64,000 nt of DNA from Gymnothorax reevesii (lineage: Eukaryota > Chordata > Actinopteri > Anguilliformes > Muraenidae). The notes under the pieces were generated by a model, which was not told the DNA's origin, made no database searches, and saw only the letters and a list, made by a program, of their open reading frames with translations. A program made the translations under genes and the position numbers. Shown piece after piece: positions 1-10,710 of this stretch (position 1 is its first letter; the number at the start of each line of letters is the position of its first letter). Location of the stretch: positions 65,925,876 to 65,989,875 of the forward strand of contig CM056576.1 in the NCBI GenBank assembly GCA_029721435.1, in the 5' to 3' direction.

Positions 1-1
1 C

Positions 2-343
2 AGCACTTTATCATTTCAAGCCCGCATCAACAGTGTCACTCAGTTAACTTTCTTTAATCTTCGCAACATTTACCGTCTGCGTCTATTCCTCTCACCCAAC
101 AGCACTACTGTCCTGGTTTATTCTTTGGTCACATCTCCACTTGATTCTTGTAATTCTCTGCTCTTTAGTCTCCATCAAAAGTCCATGCCCAAGCTTCGAC
201 TGGTTCAGAACGCTGCGGCCCGAATCATCACCAGAACTCTCTCCACCAGTCACATCACTCCAGTACTTCACCAGCATCACTGGCTTCCTGTCAAATTTCA
301 TACAGATAACAAAATTCTTCTTCTCACCATTTCTTTAGATCAC
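2..343 (+). mobile_element. LINE reverse transcriptase C-terminal fragment
   Basis: An open frame running in from the left edge translates to a stretch typical of the end of a non-LTR retrotransposon reverse transcriptase (L2/CR1/Rex-like). It has the pattern [13 protein letters not shown], then [15 protein letters not shown], then [13 protein letters not shown] and [14 protein letters not shown]. These are the thumb-side blocks that normally read 'LDYCN', '[13 protein letters not shown]' and 'ITPVLKSLHWLPV' in the family. The frame decays after about position 345 into unrelated repeat sequence. The 5' part of the element is outside the window. It is a dead fragment. The clade is not fixed by this short piece. 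Confidence 0.8.
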
Positions 344-394
344 GGCATGATGAGTTGCTTTTTGAGATCTTTTAGCTGACTTCACTTTGTCAGA

Positions 395-731
395 CAGGCT
401 CGATTCAAGTGATTTCTTGATTCAACAGGTCTGGCAGTAATCAGGCCTGGGCGTGGCAAGTGAAATTGAATTTTAAAAAATGTGGTTAATTACAGTTAAA
501 TCATGATTTAACAAGGGGGTGCAATTATTTTTTCACATACGGCCAGGTAGGTTTGGATAGCTTTTTTCCCTCAATAAATTAAGTCATCGTTTAAAAACTG
601 CATTTTGTATTTACTTGGGTTATCTTTGTCTGATATTAAAATTTATTTGATGATCTGTAACATTTAAGTTAGACAAATACGCAAAAAAAAAAGAAATCAG
701 GAGGGCGGAAAGTACTTTTTCACGGCACTGT
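395..731 (+). mobile_element. Non-autonomous Tc1/mariner-type repeat
   Basis: AT-rich sequence of a kind recognised as a common teleost DNA-transposon 3' region: a block near 430-475 (CAGGTCTGGCAGTAATCAGG), a run of AAAACTGCATTTTGT near 595, and an end at 731 reading TTTTTCACGGCACTGTA. No coding capacity is left. A more decayed relative lies at 4530-4673. The family assignment rests on recall of fish repeats and the TA-ending terminus. Confidence 0.5.
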
Positions 732-740
732 ATTTACATT

Positions 741-1150
741 TTCAGATTTGCACTTTTGTTCTCTGTTTGTTGCCGATATGGCAGAGCACTTTTTTGAAAA
801 TGAAAATGCAAACAGGGAATGAAATTTTATTCTCAATTTGTTATAATAAGTGGATGATTATGTTAACATTTTCAAGATGATACGAATAATGGGCTTGCGT
901 CTCAAAACAGAAATAGCATTTCCGAGAATGTATTTGGATTGTACTTTGTAAGATTTGCGTTTTTGTTTTCATTTTGTTAGCCATATTGTGGGGCACTTTT
1001 TGAAAATGAAAAGCAAATGGGGGATGTATTTCAAATTTCACTTGGTGTTAAAAATTGTGTACATTGACTTGAAAATGAAAATGCAGAGTTGAGGATTACA
1101 TTTTCATTTTCTTAATGATACTATTAATGTGATTGAGTCGTGAAAACAAA
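741..1150. repeat. Diverged tandem duplication, about 210-bp units
   Basis: Two adjacent units share the order AGATTTGC(A/G)(C/T)TTTTGTT, a GCCATAT-like block, GCACTTTTT, and TGAAAATGAAAATGCA. They start near 743 and 950. A third, weaker partial unit follows near 1070-1150 (GAAAATGAAAATGCAG, then TTTCATTTTC). The units are purine/pyrimidine-skewed and noncoding. Confidence 0.5.
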
Positions 1151-2377
1151 CAGGCATTTCTGAGAATAAATTTTTATTTTAATATTGTTGACTATTTGCT
1201 TCCGTAACTCAGAAGTGCTCAGGTAACGTTTACGGGATTGAAATGTGATATGGACATGGAGACTGGGTGTCATTTCGAATGGGAGAGTTTTTGATCCTTA
1301 AAGAATTGATTCTTTGGAGGAGGAAGTCAATGACCGAGAGCCTTTCTTCATGATATGTAAGTGGACCTATTGTTGTATGGAGTACATTTTACTTGCTAGC
1401 TATCTTATTTTTTATTTTCTGTTAACACAGTTGCCATAATGCTCACAGAGTTAGTTTGCCACACTGGTTATTATGAGTATTCATCAGCCTTTACTAACAA
1501 TACTGTTTATGGTGGCATTTTCAACATGGCAATCTGTTTTAGAATTAATGAAAAAAAAATACAATGCCTAGGTTTTCACCTGCTTAACCCTTTAATGGGC
1601 ATTGTAACCGCACGGTCGAGCTATGTTCGCGGTCAAATTTCCATAATAAAACCTTGACAAAATCCCTCTTTGGCTGTTATCCCTCATCCCTCTAGTTGAC
1701 TTGATTGTGTAATGCTAATTACATCCATTGGGTGGCAGTGTTGTAAAAAGACATCCTTGTCTGATAGTACAGTGAAAACCCGAAGTTCATCAGAGAAGAC
1801 AGTCACCCTGCAGTTTCTCCTCAGGAGATGACGAAAATTGAAGTAAGAAAAAAAATCATCGCATTTTATGTTCCTGACACCGTAGTGATTATGTTCTTGT
1901 TGAATGGCAGAAACGTGACAATAAAATGAATCGCTGCAATACCCTGGAAAAAGAGTTCAACCGCTCGGTTGAGTTGCCCCTTCAGAGTAAACTGAAGCTG
2001 GTGCTGACGAAGTGTATATACACAGAGATAAAAAATGTAATCGACAATTTCCTTGCTAGACTGCATTGTTTGTATTTTACCTTCAGATCGGCATATCTAT
2101 AAAGCCATTTTTCTATAACAAAATTATAATGACAATGAGATCTTTACATAATAAGAGAAATCATAAGCTAATGCCAATTACAGGATAGTGCTCATTTATT
2201 TTATCATAACCATCGTAGCTGAGCCATATTGAACACTACAATGCATGGATAGTCATAGTTACCGCTATCTAAATATTATATTTTACAATGGCAAATATAT
2301 ATGAAGCTTTAATTGAAGAGATGATCATTATTTAGCACAGTAAACATGAATCTCAGTCTTGTCATTGTCAGCTTCAG
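1151..2377. other. Intergenic sequence, nothing recognised
   Basis: No convincing coding frame, RNA gene or repeat boundary was seen. Short open frames here lack codon structure or homology. Confidence 0.5.
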
Positions 2378-2775
2378 AGACAGCTTCAGGCAGAATGCAC
2401 GAAAGCTAGGAAACGCAATCACTTGCTAATGAGTTAATAAAAGGTTAACACTATGTGACGAGATATTTACAATCACCCTCAAATAAGTGCTGATTAGTAC
2501 GGGTTAGTAATTATCTTATCGGAGAACGCATTCACTCAGAGTTTCGCGAGACCCACAATTAAACACAGGTGGAAGTAATGAATGAAATACCAGAGCCGAA
2601 ACCGAAAGAGGAAACGTGATTGGACGACGAGACGCAGGCATGCTGAAGGCAGTCACGCGACATCACTGAAGGCAGAGTGAGAGTGGATTGTCAGACGGCT
2701 GAACTGAAAGCTGAAAAATAAAACGAAAGTAAGACACAACCACAAATAAGCTTGAGACAACACACAAAAGGCAGA
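2378..2775. repeat. Dispersed repeat, copy A (LTR-like)
   Basis: This stretch closely matches 23770-24165. Both copies share blocks such as GGCAGAATGCAC, CAATCACCCTCAAATAAGTG (present as ATAATCACCC in copy B), AGTACGGGTTAGTAAT, CACTCAGAGTTTCGCGAGAC and GATTGGACGACGAGACGCAG, in the same order and orientation. Copy B is part of a roughly 1-kb insertion, so copy A is probably a truncated member. There is no coding frame. An LTR origin is inferred and not shown. Confidence 0.6.
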
Positions 2776-4525
2776 ATCATAACAGTTAGTTCAAGTTACC
2801 CTAACTGAAGTTACCCTAACTGGGCAAGTCAACCAGCTGGTTGACTAGCGTATCTGTCATCTGATTGGGTCATTTGGGGGGAAAAAAACTGAAAAGTTGC
2901 TAAATGTGGAGTCAGGAACACAATTTTACGAATAAATAATTTTTTGAAAATGTATTTCTTAGTGTGCCTGTTAAAGGGTTAAAATGGTAACAGCTTGAAG
3001 ACTTCGGTAAACCCCCTGCGGTTCCTTAACACTTTTGTTCACTATAGGGTAGCATATTGCTTGCTTTTTCCTGAGAGTTGAATTTTTGTTTTGTATTTAA
3101 AAAGGTATATTTAAGATGTTACTGTGTTGATGAGTTATACTTGCTCCTTTTAGGGTGCAGAAAGTGTTTACACAAGCTTGTGTTTTGAATGGGTGCTCAA
3201 AGGTGGAAATAGCAAGCTTACCATTGCAGGGTTAACATTCTGACCATATAATAAGCAGTTTCTTTATGAGTGTGTGTGCTGGCTGATGGCACTCTGGAGA
3301 AAAATGGAGGAAATTCTAAACTTAATCATCGAGAAAAAGTATGTTTTTGGTTTGGGGAGGTTATTGGTGACCACTGATGTCTATCCGTGCCTATATTGAT
3401 GAACTCTTCCAAATTCCACTTTAAAAATTTATTCATTCATATTGAGCTTCATGAGTCAAAAGTTGATTTGTGTTAAAAATATGATGATTTTATGATTTGA
3501 CTGTGCACAGTTTCGAGGGGTCAGAGAGTGTAGAGAGCCATTTGGATAGCCATCTTATTTGGCTCATCAACAGAAGATAAGTTTGAATATCACACTCAGA
3601 TATAACACACTTGTTGTCAAGGAGTTTATTATGCTGGAAATTTATTGTTTTAACTCCCAGCCATTTTTAAAATCTCAGTATTTCTTATTTTTGTTTCAAT
3701 GCTGAAAATTAATGAAGATGTTTTGTGTTTGTGGTCCTTATTCTGTACTAAAGTTATGAAAATGAACTGAAATATGATGGAATTCAAAATGCTGCAAGTC
3801 GTTTGTTTCATTTAAGCCATTTTACCCCTATCGTTGAAGCTCATATCTTGAATTATAAACCTTAAATAGGGTAAGGCATAAATAGCCAGATTTGTGCAAA
3901 GGGGTTAATACCAATAAATCACTGTTTGAATGCCTCTTCAGATCTGAGGGTTGTTGTTGTTCTTGTGCATCCCTTTATCTCCATGACTCTCCCATCTCTT
4001 ACTGGGAGATATTACCAGCATGATCACTGTGTCAAAAAGGAAAAATCATCTGTAACTGGTTTTATTAACATGACAAGTCTAGTGTGCTTCAGTAACCAGA
4101 TCTGAATCCAACATGACACCATGAATACACAGCAGACAAATCTGCATATAAAAGGTCAAAGAATCATCTTAACATGGACTAAAATCTCAAAGTAATGTTT
4201 CTAGGACAATCTATGGGTAAAGAATTGTGGCTGTTCTGAGAGCAAGCTCCCAGCCATTATTGTGGTGACAGTCATTATTATGGTGTTCCAACTGAAGTGC
4301 TCAGTATCTCATCTCTGAGACACGCTGAAATATTTAGAAAACATTAACATTTTAAATTGAATTTTAAAAAATAACTGGCATTAAGTTTCAAATGAATAGG
4401 CAGTTATCATTCCTGGGTGTTCCAAGTCTAATTATGTGCAGTTATCGATTTATTAAGATGAATTAATTGATGGAGTAACCATCAAGACCAGCTGGTGCTG
4501 GATAAGTTTCTCTCTTAAACATTAA
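2776..4525. other. Intergenic sequence, nothing recognised
   Basis: AT-rich sequence without recognisable genes or repeat ends. Confidence 0.5.
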
Positions 4526-4529
4526 ATGA

Positions 4530-4673
4530 TGATTTAGTTGAATATATTTTTTGTACTTAGATTATCTTTATCTTATTTAATTTTATTGAAGATCTGAAAC
4601 AATTAAGTACGGCAAATACATAATTTTTTCAGATCTTCAATAATAAATAAAAACATTTTTTCACAGTATTGTG
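4530..4673 (+). mobile_element. Degenerate copy of the 395-731 repeat
   Basis: It shares the order TTACTTGGGTTATCTTT-like, TTTATTGAAGATCTGAAACA, AAGTACGGCAAATAC, then TTTTTTCACAGTATTGT with the 3' half of the element at 395-731. It is strongly diverged. Confidence 0.45.
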
Positions 4674-4675
4674 TA

Positions 4676-7224
4676 TAGAATTGATGTATTCCTGACACAA
4701 TACTGAATGCTGGTAACCAAAATGAAATACATAATATTTTTTGAACCATGGAAAATACTGTACACCAATAAAAGTAATCAATTAATTGAACTTTTAATTG
4801 AACTATTAATTCCTTACCGTTCTTGATTTTGTATACTCACTTTCAGACATTGAGATCTTTTTAAACCGTATTGTTGCAGAGATACGGTAAAATCGAATTG
4901 AAATTCTGAACCATCTGAAGCAATGACATGCTCTGACATTTGCACCTATACATGCTCTGCACTATATAAAAGAATCTGTAAAATAATTTATTAAAAATTA
5001 TTTGATAAATACTTATTAACAATTTTTGCATATTCTTTTCAAAAAATGCAATCCGATTTTATACTGGTAGCTTTCCTCAGAATAAATTAATATAAGAATA
5101 TTCTGTTTTAGTTGTATATTGCACTCTCTCACCCTGGGCAGCACATTCTTTGAGGCACTACAGCAACATTGAAGCTGTGGTTTGTAAATGTTACGCGAGC
5201 ACATCAAATTCCAGCAGAGGTAAATAGACTCACTTGTAACTATTTGTCTAAGCTGTTTTAGATACTTGAGCCAATTTTGCCAAAAGGCATCATTATGCTC
5301 GCAGCATCATGCTGGCACCTTTTGTTCTCTGATGTGTGGGGCATGGATATCTCTAGCTTCTACATGGCTCTCATCTTTACTTCAACAGCAAACATTTAAA
5401 GGCTACAGAAAAAGACAGAAATGCCTCTCGAAGCTGTCACTTTTCAGTGTCTAGTTTTTAATATCGCAAGTTTTTGGTAATATTATAAAGTGCTCACTTT
5501 GACATTCAAAGATAATGGGCAATATGTTCATGCCAAGGGGCATCAAGACCGTTGCCCTTCTGTCAGCCTGCAGGCCTACAACTTGATTCAATACTTTGTG
5601 AAGACGTTCAACTGGACTGTTTTTCCCCATTTTTCATCGCAGAATGAGTTCATAAAGAAGAGATAAAACAGGGAACAGTTGATGGAAGTACGGCCCCAAC
5701 TATTTGAGGTTTGTAGATGTGGCTGATTGGACAGTAAAATGATTTGAGTTCACTGTATTGTACTTTGAAGACACCAAGTCTTCCAGAGGGTTGGGGAGGG
5801 ACAAGGGAGTGTGGGTGGGGGGGTATGTGATGGTATTAATCAGGCAAGCAAAGGTGGCATAGAGCCAGCGTGGCCTAATCTCCTCTGCCAGCTTGTATTT
5901 CAACTCTGACCTGTGGATCAGTTTTGCACAAGAGATGGAGAGTAATTTGGTCTCAGCAGTCCGTTCATTCACATCTAAGTTCCGACCTGGTAGATGCCCG
6001 TGTATAATTATTCCAAAAACTTCAAGTTCAAATCCAGAGGCTAGTCTTTTTTCCTCAATTTCAAACAAACACAGCACAAGTAAGGAGCCAAATCAGGGCC
6101 TATAGTTTTGTTAATTTGAAAAAAAAGTGATTAATAAACAAAAATTTGAATCTGACAGTTCAAGTTTGATCTTAAATATTGAAAAAGAATGCATTCCAAC
6201 TTTAATCAGTATAGAACATATTTTTGGTTTGAATATAATTTCAATTCAATTCTAGAATTCTTTTTAATAAATTATTTTAATCTTTGAATTTCGTCTATAT
6301 ATTTTCATATTTGAGGTTGCTTTTTCTAGTTGAAGAATGATGTTTTCCGATTCGGATCAATTTTTTTTTTCAGTTTCAAATCTTGTTTTTTTCCACTTTT
6401 CCCTCTTTTTTTCAGCTGTGGATTGTTTTCCCGTTTCAGACTTCGATCTTGCCAGGAAGATGTGAGATCAACTGAGGGTGTGCAATCATGAAAGACAGCA
6501 TAGGAACAAAGGCTGAGGATCTTCCTCAATCACATTCCCTCCATTAAACATATTAAATTGAATTATAATTTTTGCCCAGGGTGAAATATCTATGCTACAG
6601 GCACATTCAATCATCATCAACCTATCAATAAAAGTTGACAGCTCGTAACATTAATATCAGCGACAATGAATTTAACTTATGGCTGACAAAGAGAAGACGT
6701 CTGTCAGGCCCATTATATTGATTTCAGTGACACAGAATTAACATTGATTTAGGTTTGACCAGTAGATAATCAGTCTGCAGACAATGCGATCTTCAAATAA
6801 TCATTTATTTATGGTTGAGTGGCAACTTAGTTCACTGTCTGTCCATATATTGGTGCTGCTTTGTCTCGTTGTCCTGCCTGCAAATTGCTGTCAACATTTG
6901 TAAACTTAAGGTAAGTCAGAGTAGCTTAATTATTTAAGATATGTTGACGGAAGCAAAGGGAAGATAGCTGGCAAGCTAATGCAATGTATCATAAAGAACT
7001 CAATCAATCATAACATACCAGTCGTAAAGTCAGATTTTCTTTACTGTACGAAAATGTATGTCCTTTGCTTTGTCAGATAATGGGCCCCAGCTCTCGCTGT
7101 TGTTGGAAAAAATCTCATCCATAGCTCTTTAATACTTGGTTTGTGAAAACAAAGAGAAAATCGTAATGGAAATAACTCTTCAAGTAGTTATTTAGTTATT
7201 TACAAGTAACGCTTCATAACTGGT
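4676..7224. other. Intergenic sequence, nothing recognised
   Basis: No supported gene. A 125-codon minus-strand frame at 5700-6077 has no recognisable domain and low-complexity content, so it is not called. Confidence 0.5.
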
Positions 7225-7620
7225 ACATTATAACTGATACCATTTGAGGTCTATTTTAGATGAAGTGTTGCTCATAAAGGCTTTATACAGCATGTATAAT
7301 GTCTTCATAAATGAGACATAATGTCTTCATAAATCATACATATGCAAATTTCATGTGAGATAACTGAGAATGACATTTAACTGGTGGCTAAATGCTATTA
7401 AGGGCAACATTGCCAGCTAAGTGACATTGTCATTATCACATCTGGCATCATATGCTGAATAAGGATGTTATTTCACCCTTTGCAAAGCATAATGTCTGCT
7501 CATGTATGATTTATGAAGACATTATGTCTCATTTATGAAGGCATTATTTTTGTACATGCTATTTAAAGCTTTTATGAGCATCACTTCATCTAAGGTGGTA
7601 CCCAACTGGTTAATATAATA
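7225..7620. mobile_element. Foldback MITE with about 115-bp inverted arms
   Basis: The left arm (about 7225-7342) and right arm (about 7501-7620) are reverse complements. The left reads TTTTAGATGAAGTG, TGCTCATAAA, GGCTTTAT, GCATGTA, then ATAAATGAGACATAATGTC and CATAAATCATACAT. The right has the complements in mirrored order, from ATGTATGATTTATG to CACTTCATCTAA. The spacer is about 160 bp and there is no coding capacity. The exact termini and target duplication are not clear. Confidence 0.75.
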
Positions 7621-8577
7621 GCTCGCAATCTTCCTTTTACTTGCATCGGCACATCTAAAATAATGACAATAGCTTAACCTACCTTAGGTTTCTGAAAGGT
7701 GATAGCAGTGCGCAGGCAAGACAGCGAGACAGTGTGGGACCAATATACACAAAAGCTATAATCTAATGTGGAGTTAGGAAGGATTTCTCGCCTCTCCTCC
7801 ACCCTCCATCTGCACCTGTATCTGGCATACCCGACTATCCTTTTTAATTGTTAACGTTTGAATTTCCCCTCAAAACCCCCTGCAGGTCATTTATTTTACC
7901 CTCAATTCTCTTTTCCATGTCCAATCAACAAGGACTCTGCACTGAATAGAACAGTCCATTTTGTACTGGTATAAATTTGCAATTGCACATTCTGGGGGCT
8001 TTTTTTCTGGTACCAGGGGACCACAGGCATCAGCTGTATTTTTATGTAACTGTTGCTCAATTATTTTCTCACAATTTGACTATCAAAATTAATTGAATAA
8101 AAGATAATTGCCTTTATAATTCCCTTCCACTACAATACTGGCATAATCTGCCAGAAAGCTGTACTGGGAAGGCCCTCATGAATGTGCATGGTATTTTTGT
8201 AGTGTGGTTGACTGAAGTGTTTCAGTGGGAAAAGGCTAGTCAGTAAGGAACGGTTAAAATGCGTCAGTGTTTTAGTTAGAAATTGAGGAAAACAGAGATT
8301 TAGTGAATGGGACTATGATTCTGGGAATCACAGATTTTGTTCAAGTGCTTATCCGGAGCAAAAACGCTTTCAATTGTGAATTTATGTTTATTTTCTTGTC
8401 AGTTGTGTAATGTGGGACAAATATGTATTGTTTTATGCTTGTGCAGTAATTTTTGACATGTTTTTCACAGGAGAAAGGAATATGATTCAGCTGGCAAATG
8501 AGAGGCCCTATGGAGCTAGACTTATTTCTGAGGAACTGTACAAATTGTTAACATTTGTGTAAAAATATAAGCATATA
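7621..8577. other. Intergenic sequence, nothing recognised
   Basis: No gene or repeat boundary recognised. Confidence 0.5.
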
Positions 8578-9911
8578 TACAATTCTCAAAAAAATAAAGG
8601 GAACGCTTAAGCAACACAATGTAACTCCAAGTCAATCATATTTCTGTGAAATCAAACTGACCACTTAGGAAGCAACACTGATTGACAATCAATTTCACAT
8701 GCTGTTGTGCAAATGGAATAGACAACAGGTGGAAATTATAGCCAATTAGCAAGACACCCCCAATAAAGGAGTGGTTCTGCAGGTGGTGACCACAGACCGC
8801 TTCTCAGTTCCTATGCTTTCTGGCTGATGAGCATGGAGGCGCAACCAGGAGACAGGCCAGTATGTCAGGAGATGTGGAGGAGGCCGTTGGAGGGCAACAA
8901 CCCAGCAGCAGGACCGCTACCTCTGCCTTTGTGCAAGGAGGAATCGGAGGAGCACTGCCAGAGCCCTGCAAAATGACCTCCAGCAGGCCACAAATGTGCA
9001 TGTGTCTGCTCAAACGGTCAGAAACTGACTCCATGAGGATTGTATGAGGGCCCGATGTCCACAGGTGGGGGTTGTGCGTACAGCCCAACACCGTGCAGGA
9101 CGTTTGGCATTTGCCAGAGAACACCAAGATTGGCAAATTCGCCGCTGGCGCCCTGTGCTCTTTACAGATGAAAGCAGGTTCACACTGAGCACATGTGACA
9201 GATGTGACAGTCTGGAGACGCTGTGGAGAACGTTCTACTGCCTGCAACATCCTACAGCATGAACAGTTTGGCAGTGGGTCAGGTAATGGTGTGGGGTGGC
9301 ATTTCTTTGTGGGACTGCACAGCCCTCCATGTGCTCGCCAGAGGTAGCCTGATTGCCATTAGGTACCGAGATGAGATGAGATCCTCAGACCCCTTGTGAG
9401 ACCATATGCTGATGCGGTTGGCCCTGGGTTCCTTCAAATGCAAGACAATCCAAGACCTTATATGGCTGGAGTGTCAGCAGCTCCTGCCAGACAAAGGCAT
9501 TGATGCTATGGTATGGCCCACTCGTTCCCCAGACCTGAATCCAATTGAGCACATCTGCGACATCATGTCTCGCTTCATCCACCAACGCCACGTTGCACCA
9601 CAGACTGTCCAGGAGTTGGCGGATGCTTTCTCCAGGTCTGGGAGGAGATCCCTCAGGACACTATCCGACACCTCATCAGGAGCATGCCCAGGCATTGTAG
9701 GGAAGTCATACAGGCACGTTGAGGCCACACACACTACTGAGCCTCATTTTGACTTCTTTTAAAGACATTACATCAAAGTTGGATCAGCCTGTAGTGTATT
9801 TTTCCACTTTAATTTTGAGTGTGACTCCAAATCCAGACCTCCGTGGGTTAATAAATTTGATTTCCATTGATAATTTTTGTGTGATTTTGTTGTCAGCACA
9901 TTCAACTATGT
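8578..9911 (+). mobile_element. Tc1/mariner element, truncated and dead
   Basis: The element starts with a terminus CTCAAAAAAATAAAGGGAAC, recognisable from a very widespread fish Tc1 family, and runs through its 5' noncoding region (CAACAGGTGGAAATTATAG). The transposase coding region is a pseudogene. The 3' noncoding part reads ATCAAAGTTGGATCAGCCTG, then GTGTGATTTTGTTGTCAGC. It breaks off near 9911 (CAACTATG) before the right inverted repeat, which is missing. A deletion also removed the start of the coding region, at about 8828, where 5' noncoding sequence joins GAGCATGGAGGCG directly. Confidence 0.85.
8829..9740 (+). pseudogene. Tc1-type transposase pseudogene
   Basis: Fragments in different frames give transposase blocks: an N-terminal helix-turn-helix-like stretch coded around 8830-9040, then VVRTAQHRAGRLAFAREHQD and VLFTDESRF (the second catalytic-core Asp) at about 9070-9180, and SPDLNPIEHICDIMSRF (the DD-E Glu region) at about 9525-9575. 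The enzyme family cuts and pastes at TA sites. Here the frame is broken by at least two shifts and the 5' coding part is deleted, so no activity is expected. Confidence 0.85.
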
Positions 9912-10625
9912 TCTGCTCAGGAGTGCTGGTCGGCAAATTTCTGCCGTGCTGGTTCCATTTTGTTGGGGGGGGTGCTTAGATGCGTTTTCTTTTGTTCAGT
10001 AGGGGGCATGGCAGTAATGTTGCACACTCAATCGCGCGTCTTCCAATTAAATGTTGATGCACTAGTCAAACCGATCGGCTGGAGAGCGCGGCGGTTTCAT
10101 TATCTCAGGTTAACAGTATGATATACTTACTATACATCTCGAGTACAGAGTAAACATGCAAAGACCTCAATCACAATCATTATGTAGGCTACTGTGACTT
10201 GCTTTCACGTAAATTGAGATAATGCTGTTCAAAAGCCATGAGGAAAATAATTCCTCATTAATTAATTCCTCAATAATTGACGTTACGCGAGGAAAATGGT
10301 TTGTATTTTTTTTTTAATCACATTGCTTACACATCTATTTATTAAGTCAAAATATGCTTTAGTTATTAAGACATAGCCAAGTGTACTAATATTTTTTTTT
10401 TTTTGGCACCCTGCCATCATTAAGGTCAGACTGGATGACATAAAACTTGATCATTTTGTTCATTATAATTCATGAAACATCGCGCTTAAAGAATACCGTT
10501 CATGTATACCGAAGTGCGGGATACATAGCCAACATTAAAATATATCATTTAACATATCTTTGCACATAGGAAGCTTACTTCAAGTAAGCTGTTTATCATG
10601 CATAATTTCACAGAACAGGTAGCCT
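9912..10625. other. Intergenic sequence, nothing recognised
   Basis: No gene or clear repeat recognised. It ends at the target duplication of the chromovirus. Confidence 0.5.
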
Positions 10626-10631
10626 ATTCAA

Positions 10632-10710
10632 TGTCATGGTTTTGGAGCTTCGAGAGCTCCTTTTGTTACTCTCGTCCAGGACGATATCGTTTTGCTCGCC
10701 ATCGGATTCC
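10632..10710 (+). repeat. Truncated 5' LTR of the chromovirus
   Basis: The first roughly 79 bases match the start of the 3' LTR at 12963, including CGTTTTGCTCGCCATCGGATT, with a few substitutions. The match then jumps directly to reverse-transcriptase coding sequence. A shared GCTCCTGTTCTG lies both at the junction and inside the LTR (about 13088), suggesting deletion by recombination at short homology. Confidence 0.8.

Noticed and set aside
5700..6077. 125-codon minus-strand frame
   Set aside because: No domain, low-complexity proline/threonine stretch from a GGGTGGGGGGG run, and no splice or promoter context.
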